Source: Armatimonadota bacterium
GTDB taxonomy: Bacteria > Armatimonadota > Armatimonadia > Armatimonadales > Armatimonadaceae
Reading direction: 5' to 3'
Assembly (NCBI GenBank): GCA_014379275.1
Contig: JACMMA010000227.1
Span: 1-5,323, forward strand
DNA: 5,323 nt
The stretch's first letter is position 1. The number at the start of each line of letters is the position of its first letter. The notes beneath the pieces are model-generated. The model was given only the letters and a program-made list of their open reading frames with translations. It was not told the origin of the DNA and made no database searches. Made by a program: the position numbers and the translations under genes. This document shows positions 1 through 5,206 of this stretch, in pieces.

Positions 1-485
1 CCGCTGTAAACGTTGTTGTTGCCTGTGACCCAGGCGACCGGTTCGACCTGAACCGGATGAATCGCCCAGAAAATCGCGCCGACAACCGCGCCGGGACCGC
101 TTCCCGTCAGGCGGCGTAGGAGAAGAAATACCAGAACGGCGGCTCCGGCATGGAAAAGAACCCCCAGCGCATGAAAGGGCAACGCGGCGAACGGCGAAGA
201 CCCGCTACCGATGACTCCCACGGGTTGCGGTAGCCGGGCCACCGCCGCGCACGCCCCCCAGATCGTATTGGTAACCGGAGTATACAGTTGGTTGTAGGGG
301 ACCGACCAGAACTGCGTCACACTCGCCGGGGTGACAGGCAGATAGTGGGGGTTCGCATACACATTTTCGCCGTCGTCCCAGCTCGTGAACGCCCCGAAAC
401 AGGCCGCGAAGAATACCGCCGCCACCGCCAGGAATACGCCGATTGCGGGAAGCACAGCGACGACACGGTGGGGGGTATTCGGCAT
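1..485 (-). CDS. GT-C family membrane glycosyltransferase, N-terminal part (runs off the left edge)
   Basis: The reading frame starts with ATG at 485-483 and stays open for 161 codons to the window edge, so only the N-terminus is visible. Residues about 8-30 form a hydrophobic first membrane helix. It is followed by an extracytoplasmic loop with the acidic pair D37-D38 (WDDGENVYANP), the place where GT-C enzymes carry a catalytic acidic motif, and then an LYTPVT motif (residues 68-73). Further helices lie at about 100-125 and 131-143, and the HPVQVEPVAWVTG segment (143-155) is typical of PMT-like and TMTC-like transferases that use lipid-linked sugars; many have C-terminal TPRs, not visible here. 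The start lies 6 nt after the aminotransferase stop, so the two are probably co-transcribed; no strong ribosome site is seen (GGGATAAAG is the best candidate). After the conserved VTG comes NNN, where I would expect a polar/charged GRKD-like stretch. Family assignment is good; acceptor and sugar are unknown. Confidence 0.8.
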   Translation of the reverse strand, partial: MPNTPHRVVAVLPAIGVFLAVAAVFFAACFGAFTSWDDGENVYANPHYLPVTPASVTQFWSVPYNQLYTPVTNTIWGACAAVARLPQPVGVIGSGSSPFAALPFHALGVLFHAGAAVLVFLLLRRLTGSGPGAVVGAIFWAIHPVQVEPVAWVTGNNNVYS

Positions 486-491
486 AGGTCT

Positions 492-1826
492 TTATCCCAT
501 CAGGTCGGCAAGCAGTTCCGCGGTTTCGTTCAGTGCCGCTTCGAACGCCGTGATAACGGTTTCGATCTGTGCGTCGGTGATAACGAGCGGGGGTTCGAAC
601 CGCATCACTTTCGCATTGTTGAGCGTGTACGCCGCGACGACGCCGTGGTGTACCAGCGCACCGATAGCGAGTTTACCGACATCCGGGTCGGCGAATTCAA
701 CCCCGATCATGAGTCCGACCCCGCGCGTGTCCGTGAGCAGGTTGGGGTACCTTTCCTGGACGGCGCGCAGACCGGCGAGTAGTCGCGCCCCTTTTCGCGC
801 CGACTCCCCCGCGAGATTATCTCGCTCGATAATCTCCAGCGTTTTCAGCGCGGCGACACAGGCGAGTTCGTTCCCGCCGAATGTGGACGTATGTAAAAAC
901 GGGTTTGTTTTGAAGACCTTCTCCCATACTGTAGGGGTACCGACCGTCGCGCCGATAGGGACCACGCCGCCGCCGAGGGCTTTCGCGAGCACCAGGATAT
1001 CGGGTGCCACGCCGCAGTAGTCGCAGGCGAACATCCTTCCCGTGCGTCCCAAACCGGTCTGTACTTCATCCAGGATCAGTAACGCGCCGTGCGCGTCGCA
1101 AATCTCGCGGGCGGTGGAAATATAACCCCGCGGGGGGATACGGATTCCGTTCTCGCCTTGAATGGGTTCCAGAATCACGGCGGCAGTGTCGCCGTTCACC
1201 GCGCCCGCCAGTGCCTCCACGTCGCCGAACGGGATGTGCGCGAAGCCGGGGACCAGCGGGGCGAACGGCGTTTTGTACACGTCGCGACCCGACGCCGAAA
1301 GTGCCCCGAACGTTTTGCCGTGATAGGACCCGGTCGTGGAAACGAAGTTCGCGCGCCCGGTGGCGATACGGGCGAATTTCAGTGCCGCTTCCACGGCTTC
1401 CGTGCCGGAGTTCGAGAGGAACGAATATTGCAAGTCGCCGGGCGTGATCTGCGCGAGCCGTTCGCACAGGTCGGCGAGCGGCTTGTTCAGGAATGTCTTC
1501 GTGGAAAGTGGTAGCTTCGCGGCTTGCTCCTGCACAACCGCGACCACTTCCGGGTGCGCGTGCCCGAGCGAAAAAACGCCGTATCCGCCGAGGCAGTCGA
1601 TGTACTCCGTCCCTTGCAGGTCCGTGATCGTCGCCCCGCAGCCGCGCCACTCGATCTTATCGAAACCCGCCAACTTCAGCAGGTTTAGCGCGGTGGGGTT
1701 CACATAGCGGGCATACTTCTCGATAGTCTCCTGCGTAATCCGCTCCGCGTCGTGGGCGGCGGGGAAATCGTGCTTTAAGTCCATTTGCCTGTAGTTTACC
1801 ACTTCACTAAGACGGTACGCCGTCAC
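492..1826 (-). CDS. patA: Class III PLP-dependent aminotransferase, putrescine aminotransferase (PatA/YgjG)-like
   Basis: This is a complete 444-residue fold-type I, class III aminotransferase. PLP-site residues are visible: SGT (140-142) for the phosphate, YHG (168-170) beside the ring, D253 in LDEVQTG for the pyridine nitrogen, the Schiff-base lysine K282 in LAKALGGG, and T315 in HTSTFGGN, which reaches the neighbouring subunit's cofactor. CLGGYGVFSLGH (78-89), VVPIGAT (288-294), NPFLHTSTFGGN (308-319) and TLNNAKVMRFEPPL (401-414) match, from memory, E. coli putrescine:2-oxoglutarate aminotransferase more closely than ornithine, acetylornithine or GABA aminotransferases. The expected reaction is putrescine (or cadaverine) plus 2-oxoglutarate to the aminoaldehyde plus glutamate in the cytoplasm. 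The longest frame begins with GTG at 1826, has no Shine-Dalgarno site and lies inside a 10-bp inverted repeat; ATG at 1784 (residue 15, weak AGG upstream) is a credible alternative giving 430 residues. It lies between the redox gene and the glycosyltransferase. Family is near certain; the exact substrate is inference. Confidence 0.93.
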   Translation of the reverse strand: MTAYRLSEVVNYRQMDLKHDFPAAHDAERITQETIEKYARYVNPTALNLLKLAGFDKIEWRGCGATITDLQGTEYIDCLGGYGVFSLGHAHPEVVAVVQEQAAKLPLSTKTFLNKPLADLCERLAQITPGDLQYSFLSNSGTEAVEAALKFARIATGRANFVSTTGSYHGKTFGALSASGRDVYKTPFAPLVPGFAHIPFGDVEALAGAVNGDTAAVILEPIQGENGIRIPPRGYISTAREICDAHGALLILDEVQTGLGRTGRMFACDYCGVAPDILVLAKALGGGVVPIGATVGTPTVWEKVFKTNPFLHTSTFGGNELACVAALKTLEIIERDNLAGESARKGARLLAGLRAVQERYPNLLTDTRGVGLMIGVEFADPDVGKLAIGALVHHGVVAAYTLNNAKVMRFEPPLVITDAQIETVITAFEAALNETAELLADLMG

Positions 1827-1854
1827 CGGGGGCGGGTATCGCGTCCCGGTGACG
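1821..1854. repeat. 10-bp perfect inverted repeat (stem-loop) over the GTG start of the aminotransferase
   Basis: CGTCACCGGG (1821-1830) and CCCGGTGACG (1845-1854) are exact reverse complements separated by 14 nt. On the minus strand the stem begins 8 nt after the stop of the CPVC gene, and its distal arm covers the GTG (1826-1824) of the longest aminotransferase frame. No T-run follows on either strand, so it is not a canonical intrinsic terminator. It could be an mRNA processing or stabilising hairpin between two genes, an attenuator or an operator. If it forms in RNA it would mask the GTG, which favours the ATG at 1784. Confidence 0.6.
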
Positions 1855-1862
1855 ACAAGCCA

Positions 1863-2105
1863 TCACCCCTTTTTCACATCGGCGAGCGACGCGCCGAAGT
1901 TGATATGGAACGGCTCCCCGTGCAACACGAGCGCGGGGACGCTTTGCACGCCTGCCGCCTCGGCATTCGCTATTTCGGAGGCGTTCTCGCACAGATGGAC
2001 GATCCGAACGTCGTATCGCTCGGGGTCAAGGGCGGTCGCCACCGTCCGTTCGGCGGAAACGCAAACCGGGCACCCGGCATGGTAAAACACAGCGGTAGTT
2101 TTCAT
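1863..2105 (-). CDS. Small thioredoxin/glutaredoxin-like protein with a CPVC active site
   Basis: This is an 80-residue protein of glutaredoxin size. The first strand, TAVFYHAGC, leads into C12-P-V-C15, the dithiol active site at the start of helix 1. SVPAL (55-59) supplies the conserved cis-proline (P57) that packs against the active site in thioredoxin folds, and the C-terminus (GEPFHINFGASLADVKKG) resembles small bacterial 'thioredoxin family' proteins of this type. There is no signal peptide, so it probably acts in the cytoplasm as a disulfide or mixed-disulfide reductase; partner unknown. An additional cysteine, C39, is present. The ATG at 2105 is preceded by GAAAGGGA about 8 nt upstream on the minus strand. 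The gene is divergent from an HxlR-type regulator and lies 36 nt upstream of the aminotransferase, so regulation by the neighbouring repressor is likely (inference from layout). Confidence 0.85.
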   Translation of the reverse strand: MKTTAVFYHAGCPVCVSAERTVATALDPERYDVRIVHLCENASEIANAEAAGVQSVPALVLHGEPFHINFGASLADVKKG

Positions 2106-2163
2106 CGTTTATTCCCTTTCATGGCGGGTGATTTTTGCCCGCCAATCCCAGTCTAACGGGGTT

Positions 2164-2176
2164 GCGGACGGTCCGC
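2164..2176. promoter_or_regulatory. Candidate operator: GCGGAC-G-GTCCGC palindrome
   Basis: This is a perfect 6-bp inverted repeat around a single central base, located midway between the two divergent start codons. It has the symmetry expected of a dimeric winged-helix repressor site. It is short and GC-rich, so in this genome it could occur by chance. Confidence 0.35.
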
Positions 2177-2182
2177 GAGAGG

Positions 2183-2196
2183 TTACTTTTCGGTAA
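2183..2196. promoter_or_regulatory. Candidate HxlR operator: TTAC-N6-GTAA dyad
   Basis: TTAC (2183-2186) and GTAA (2193-2196) form a dyad with a 6-nt centre (TTTTCG) that runs directly into the ribosome site of the regulator gene. TAC...GTA half-sites recall the published YodB-type boxes of this family. Binding here would be well placed for autorepression. The arms are only 4 bp, so confidence is limited. Confidence 0.4.
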
Positions 2197-2202
2197 GGGA
2201 GG
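2195..2202 (+). promoter_or_regulatory. Strong ribosome binding site of the HxlR-type gene
   Basis: AAGGGAGG ends 6 nt before the ATG at 2209, near-ideal pairing with the 16S 3' end at near-ideal spacing. This fixes the start at 2209 rather than the internal ATG at residue 31, and so keeps the N-terminal CxxC in the protein. Confidence 0.85.
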
Positions 2203-2208
2203 TACAAA

Positions 2209-2586
2209 ATGGGTAGGGTCATCCTGACAGAAACGAAAACAGGCGAAAAAAATAGCATCGCGTTTGCGGTTGATTGCGAACCCTGCTCCATCCCCCGAAT
2301 GCTCGAAGAGGTACTCGGGTGTAAATGGACGGTGCAGATTTTGATGCGCGTTCGAGAGGGCATTCATCGACCCGGCGCGTTGGAACGGTCGCTTCCTGGA
2401 CTGACGACGAAAGTGTTAAACGAGCGATTGGCGAAGTTGGTACGCTTTGGTATTCTGCATCGTCAGGCATACGAGGAGATTCCGCCGCGCGTCGACTACG
2501 TTCTGTCCCCGTTCGGCGAGCGATTCGTCGTTCTGCTGGACGAGGTGGATCGCTTGTCACAGGAGTTCCAAAAGGGGATCAAATGA
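2209..2586 (+). CDS. HxlR (DUF24) family winged-helix transcriptional regulator, probably thiol-responsive
   Basis: The 125-residue protein has the usual HxlR length. The family signature begins with CSIPRMLEEVLGCKWTVQIL (26-45), the helix bearing the conserved G-x-KW-T. The recognition helix follows in LPGLTTKVLNERLAKLVRFGIL (62-83), then the beta-wing ending in VDYVLSPFGERF (95-106) and a C-terminal dimerisation helix (107-122). Family members bind as dimers to dyads and are usually repressors; several (YodB, HypR, QorR) sense quinones, hypochlorite or disulfide stress through cysteines. Three cysteines occur here: C23 and C26 as CxxC, and C38. The Met-initiated start is fixed by a strong ribosome site. 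The gene is divergent from a CPVC redox protein, its likely target, and is expected to control itself too. Family certain; the inducing signal is inference. Confidence 0.92.
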   Translation: MGRVILTETKTGEKNSIAFAVDCEPCSIPRMLEEVLGCKWTVQILMRVREGIHRPGALERSLPGLTTKVLNERLAKLVRFGILHRQAYEEIPPRVDYVLSPFGERFVVLLDEVDRLSQEFQKGIK

Positions 2587-2594
2587 GCGGGCGG

Positions 2595-2600
2595 TATAAT
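2595..2600 (+). promoter_or_regulatory. Consensus -10 box (TATAAT) of the Uma2 gene
   Basis: TATAAT matches the sigma-70 -10 consensus exactly and lies 9 nt after the regulator's stop codon. No good -35 hexamer is found 16-18 nt upstream, and no extended TG is present. Transcription from it would begin near 2607, leaving a leader of about 30 nt with the AAAGGA ribosome site before the ATG at 2639, a conventional arrangement. Read-through from the regulator gene is also possible. Confidence 0.5.
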
Positions 2601-2638
2601 CGATGCATGCTATGTCCCCGCCGGAAAGGATCGAGACG

Positions 2639-3268
2639 ATGACGCTAACCATCACGTTGGAAAACGAGATCGAAAAAGAAGGCGAGCTAGTCATTAACGC
2701 CCGCACGCTTACAGACGAGGAATTCTATGAGTTTTGTCAGCGCAACTCGCTTCTTCCCATCGAGCGAAACAAAGAAAGGGATATCGTCGTAATGGCGCCC
2801 GCCGACGGCTTCACCAGTAGCCGAAATTTTGAGTTCGCTCTCTATCTGGGCAATTGGAATAACGCTTTGCCGATCCCCGGAATTGCCTTCGATTCTTCGG
2901 GAGGGTTCACGCTCCCGAACGGCGCGGTTCGTTCGCCCGATGCTTCCTGGGTTTCCGCCGCGAACTGGAAAGCGGTCCCGGCGAGCTTGCGTAGCCCCGC
3001 CGTGCCGTTCTCGCATATCGCGCCGGATTTCGTGGTCGAGATCATGTCTCCCTCCGACCGCCTGAAAAAAGCACAGGAGAAAATGGATGAGTACGTCGCG
3101 AACGGCGTAAAACTGGGCTGGCTGATCGACCGTACCAATCGCACGGTGTATGTTTATCGACCGAATACGCCGATGGATACGCTGAGTGACCCCGCGACAC
3201 TCTCCGGCGACCCCGAACTGCCGGGGCTAACGGTAAACATGACGCGGGTCTTCCAGGAGACGCTTTAA
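2639..3268 (+). CDS. Uma2 family (DUF820) putative restriction-endonuclease-fold protein
   Basis: With the start at 2639 the protein has 209 residues, normal for Uma2. The PD-(D/E)xK nuclease core is recognisable: SPDAS with D101, APDFVVEIMSPSD with E134, then K148 in the helix EKMDEYVANGVK, followed by LGWLIDRTNRTVYVYRP (159-175). D101, E134 and K148 are therefore all present, so the fold should be metal-binding and possibly active. The family is widespread and often in many copies in cyanobacteria, Chloroflexota, Planctomycetota and Armatimonadota; its biological role is poorly defined. I chose ATG 2639 because AAAGGA lies 8 nt upstream and a consensus -10 box at 2595-2600 would place the transcript start beyond the earlier ATG at 2603. 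The longer frame (221 residues) remains possible. No partner methyltransferase or toxin/antitoxin gene is adjacent, so it appears to stand alone. Confidence 0.9.
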   Translation: MTLTITLENEIEKEGELVINARTLTDEEFYEFCQRNSLLPIERNKERDIVVMAPADGFTSSRNFEFALYLGNWNNALPIPGIAFDSSGGFTLPNGAVRSPDASWVSAANWKAVPASLRSPAVPFSHIAPDFVVEIMSPSDRLKKAQEKMDEYVANGVKLGWLIDRTNRTVYVYRPNTPMDTLSDPATLSGDPELPGLTVNMTRVFQETL

Positions 3269-3302
3269 CACACGATGTTTTGCGGCGTGTCACGGTTCAG
3301 GC

Positions 3303-3332
3303 ACGACAGAGTCGCCGGAAATCTGTTATAGT
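3303..3332 (+). promoter_or_regulatory. Extended -10 promoter of the small membrane protein gene
   Basis: TGTTATAGT (3324-3332) is an extended -10 element (TG-N-TATAGT). Eighteen bases upstream, ACGACA (3303-3308) matches four of the six TTGACA positions. Transcription would start near 3339 and give a leader of about 34 nt with the AGGGAG ribosome site (3359-3364) 8 nt before ATG 3373. This suggests a transcription unit separate from the Uma2 gene. Confidence 0.55.
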
Positions 3333-3372
3333 GTGTTCGGTCGTCATCGGTCTGGGATAGGGAGAAGCAAGT

Positions 3373-3807
3373 ATGTCCCATCAGGAACAACGTCATTATT
3401 ACCTTAAATCCTACGCCCTCTGGTGGTTAGGCATGGCGTGGCTCGGCTCCCTCGTGTTAAACGGACCGTCGAAGACCTTTATTCAATCGGCGTACAACCC
3501 GGTCGCGTGGAGCGGTGCTGCTTTGCTCGCTCTCCTTTTCGCAACACTTCAGACCAATTTCCGCCCCGAGATAAGGCGGTTTTTCGCACACCCCTTGGTG
3601 TTCTGGACCGGGGCTGTCGGGTACTTCGGGATTCAGTCTTTCAGCCTCTGGGAGCGACAGATAGAGAACCCAAGCCTTCTTCGCGGGACCGCCCTGGGAT
3701 TCTTCTGTCTGATAACGGTCTTGCTACTTCTGGGATGGTGCGCGTCGATCCACAAGACATTCGGCATTCGTGCGAAGCCGGATGCACCCAAGGCACCGAC
3801 CGAATAG
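3373..3807 (+). CDS. Small four-helix integral membrane protein of unknown function
   Basis: I do not recognise this 144-residue protein. Four hydrophobic stretches are visible: about 14-30, 44-60, 74-91 and 104-124. Basic residues concentrate in the 2-3 loop (R64, R67, R68) and after helix 4 (H127, K128, R133, K135), which by the positive-inside rule predicts both termini in the cytoplasm. The first helix has a tryptophan-rich start (WWLGMAW, 17-23), and a proline-rich polar tail (KPDAPKAPTE) ends the protein. No catalytic motif, cysteine pair or metal site is apparent. Translation is supported by AGGGAG 8 nt before the ATG, and a promoter-like sequence sits just upstream, so I believe the gene is real. 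It is convergent with the pyruvyl-transferase-family gene, 68 nt away, and nothing in the context indicates its role. Confidence 0.75.
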   Translation: MSHQEQRHYYLKSYALWWLGMAWLGSLVLNGPSKTFIQSAYNPVAWSGAALLALLFATLQTNFRPEIRRFFAHPLVFWTGAVGYFGIQSFSLWERQIENPSLLRGTALGFFCLITVLLLLGWCASIHKTFGIRAKPDAPKAPTE

Positions 3808-3835
3808 TCGCGATTGTCGTGCCGAATACGGTAGG

Positions 3836-3886
3836 GGGTCGTACTAAGGAAAAAGCACCAACACCTGCGACAGTCCTAAACGACCC
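3836..3886. repeat. Imperfect inverted repeat between two convergent genes
   Basis: GGGTCGT (3836-3842) pairs with ACGACCC (3880-3886), and further in AGGA (3847-3850) pairs with TCCT (3874-3877), leaving a loop of 23 nt. The right arm covers the stop codon of the minus-strand gene. A surrounding TAGTCG/CGACTA pair (3805-3810, 3889-3894) could extend the structure. It sits where a bidirectional terminator would be expected, but no T-run follows on either strand and the loop is large, so I do not call it a terminator. Confidence 0.3.
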
Positions 3887-5081
3887 GCCGACTACTCCCG
3901 ATTCCGGCTAACGTTTTTCGGAAAACTCCCATGGTCTCCTGAAGCCGCTTATCCACGACCGCTCTCGCTCGCGCCGCACTCTGACGCGCACCACCCGGAT
4001 CGTTTGCCAGGGAAAGGACCGCCGGGATAATGCCCGCAACATCCGAATCACGGTCCATATCGAACAACCACTTGTCGAGACCGATGTCCCGCCACATAAA
4101 TCCTTTACTTGTCTGCTCCGAAAAACGGCAGACAATGGCGGGAATACCGTTACCGACACACATGATAGGCGAGTGCATCTCCAGTCCGAATACGCCCGCG
4201 CTACGGCGATACGTGCTCACCGCTTCGTCGGTCAACCAGTACCGGTCTCGCCATACTACCTTTGCCTTAACATCGGCGGGCAAAGGATCGTATAGCATCT
4301 CTTTACCAACGGACACCTGACACTCGTCCTCCGGGCAGACCAGAACTTTCATTGCCGTCCGCCGGACTACCGCCGTGATCGCCGCGCGGATCGGCGCGTG
4401 ATCGTGCTCTTTCATCGCCTCACTTCGCGCGGTTTTTGTCACATCCTCCGGCGACTGCGCGGTCTTGAAGATTTTCCAATAGGGCGTGTAACGCAGACGC
4501 GGAATGACACACAGGAATTTCTCCTCCTCAAGTCGGTTCGCCCGGAGGAATTCGAGTGCCAAGGCGTCGTTGCGAATATCGGTAGCGAACGCTGCGTCCG
4601 GGCTGAATTCCATGACCGGGCAACCGACCCCCCGGTCCTGAACCAATTTCAGCGAAACCGAATCGCGAAAAAAGGCGAATCGTGCGTCGCGGATCAACTC
4701 CGCCTCTTTCGGATTGACAGCGGTCATCGTGATCCCATAAATCCCGTAAGGCTTTCCGCCGGTTTCTGTCCGCCAGCGAGTAACCTCTTTGTGACCGAGC
4801 AGGGAGGGACCCGAACCGTGTAGCAGGAAATCACATTCCTTGAACGCCGTGTTGAAATCGTCGTCACTTTTGAGGATTTTCAGGCGGGGAAATCGCTTGC
4901 ACAGAATCTCCTCGACACCGTTACCGACACTCGTGGGCCAGAGATGAACCTCCGTATCCGGCAGGTGTTGCTCTATCAAATGCAGGACTCCGGGCGTATG
5001 CGCGATATCACCGATATTCACTGTGCCCCAGGAGGAGCGTAAAACGATCCGACGTTGCGGTCCGGTTTTCAAAAGTCCCAT
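3876..5081 (-). CDS. Polysaccharide pyruvyl transferase family protein (variant with EMH in place of RxH)
   Basis: The 401-residue length fits the family, whose GT-B-like members move pyruvate from phosphoenolpyruvate onto sugars of cell-surface polysaccharides. The N-terminal domain opens with SSWGTVNIGDIAHTPGVL (16-33), the usual 'gN.GD' nucleation motif, followed by FLLHGSGPSLLG (85-96), ARFAFFRDSVSL (133-144) and FSPDAAF (159-165). In the C-terminal domain GLEMHSPIMCVGNGIPAIV (299-317) is the family's conserved H-loop, with H303 retained but E301 where classical members have arginine. TSKGFMWRDIGLDKWLFD (324-341) follows. ATG 5081 has AGGA about 9 nt upstream. No signal peptide or membrane helix is seen, so it is cytoplasmic. 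No other polysaccharide gene is visible nearby except the distant GT-C enzyme, and a perfect palindrome lies 72-89 nt upstream of the start. Family assignment is good; pyruvyl transfer itself is unproven for this variant. Confidence 0.85.
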   Translation of the reverse strand: MGLLKTGPQRRIVLRSSWGTVNIGDIAHTPGVLHLIEQHLPDTEVHLWPTSVGNGVEEILCKRFPRLKILKSDDDFNTAFKECDFLLHGSGPSLLGHKEVTRWRTETGGKPYGIYGITMTAVNPKEAELIRDARFAFFRDSVSLKLVQDRGVGCPVMEFSPDAAFATDIRNDALALEFLRANRLEEEKFLCVIPRLRYTPYWKIFKTAQSPEDVTKTARSEAMKEHDHAPIRAAITAVVRRTAMKVLVCPEDECQVSVGKEMLYDPLPADVKAKVVWRDRYWLTDEAVSTYRRSAGVFGLEMHSPIMCVGNGIPAIVCRFSEQTSKGFMWRDIGLDKWLFDMDRDSDVAGIIPAVLSLANDPGGARQSAARARAVVDKRLQETMGVFRKTLAGIGSSRRVV

Positions 5082-5152
5082 CGTATGGTTCCTGACCCAA
5101 TCCCTTTAAATAAGTGTCCTCACGCTTGCCTGACCCGCCCTGCCGCACCCTT

Positions 5153-5170
5153 CGGTGTACCAGTACACCG
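5153..5170. promoter_or_regulatory. 18-bp palindrome, putative operator upstream of the pyruvyl-transferase-family gene
   Basis: CGGTGTAC-CA-GTACACCG is a perfect 8-bp inverted repeat with a 2-nt centre. A 2-nt gap cannot form a normal RNA hairpin loop without opening inner pairs, so a DNA-binding dimer site is the natural reading. On the minus strand it follows directly after TAATAT (5185-5180), a -10-like box, and so would lie at the start of transcription where a repressor could block it. The regulator is not in this window. Confidence 0.55.
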
Positions 5171-5179
5171 TTAACTCGA

Positions 5180-5206
5180 ATATTACGACCTGAATTTTGG
5201 TGGCAA
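5180..5206 (-). promoter_or_regulatory. Possible promoter of the pyruvyl-transferase-family gene
   Basis: On the minus strand TTGCCA (5206-5201; five of six bases of the -35 consensus) precedes TAATAT (5185-5180) with a 15-nt spacer, short of the preferred 17. Transcription would start near 5173 and leave a leader of about 90 nt containing the palindrome. The -35 lies in an arm of the nested inverted repeat, so the match could be fortuitous. Confidence 0.3.

Larger units (their letters stand above)
2106..2208. promoter_or_regulatory. Divergent control region between the redox gene and the HxlR-type regulator
   Basis: These 103 bases separate two diverging genes, so they must hold the start signals of both. 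Three short dyads are visible: TGGCGGG/CCCGCCA (2122-2128 and 2138-2144, 9-nt gap), GCGGAC-G-GTCCGC (2164-2176) and TTAC-N6-GTAA (2183-2196). HxlR/DUF24 regulators are known to bind spaced dyads in such divergent regions, commonly with TAC/GTA half-sites, so the last two are the better operator candidates. I found no convincing paired -35/-10 boxes for either direction. Confidence 0.5.

Noticed and set aside
646..663. Sequence matching the 5153-5170 palindrome at 15 of 18 positions
   Set aside because: It lies inside conserved aminotransferase coding sequence (GALVHHGVV) and its right arm is not symmetric, so I regard it as chance.
385..1020. Long plus-strand open frame of 211 codons opposite the aminotransferase
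   Set aside because: It is antisense to a gene with a full set of class III aminotransferase motifs, is rich in serine, alanine and arginine as GC-rich shadow frames are, and shows no family motif or ribosome site.
1066..1650. Arginine-rich minus-strand frame of 194 codons within the aminotransferase
   Set aside because: It is a frame-shifted reading of the real gene on the same strand; the composition is that of an out-of-frame shadow.
2102..2122. Six-codon frame (MKGNKR) whose TGA overlaps the ATG of the CPVC gene
   Set aside because: The ATGA overlap looks like translational coupling, but this frame has no ribosome site of its own and is too short to distinguish from chance.
3269..3291. 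ACACG/CGTGT hairpin after the Uma2 stop as a terminator
   Set aside because: The stem is only 5 bp with an 11-nt loop and there is no following T-run.
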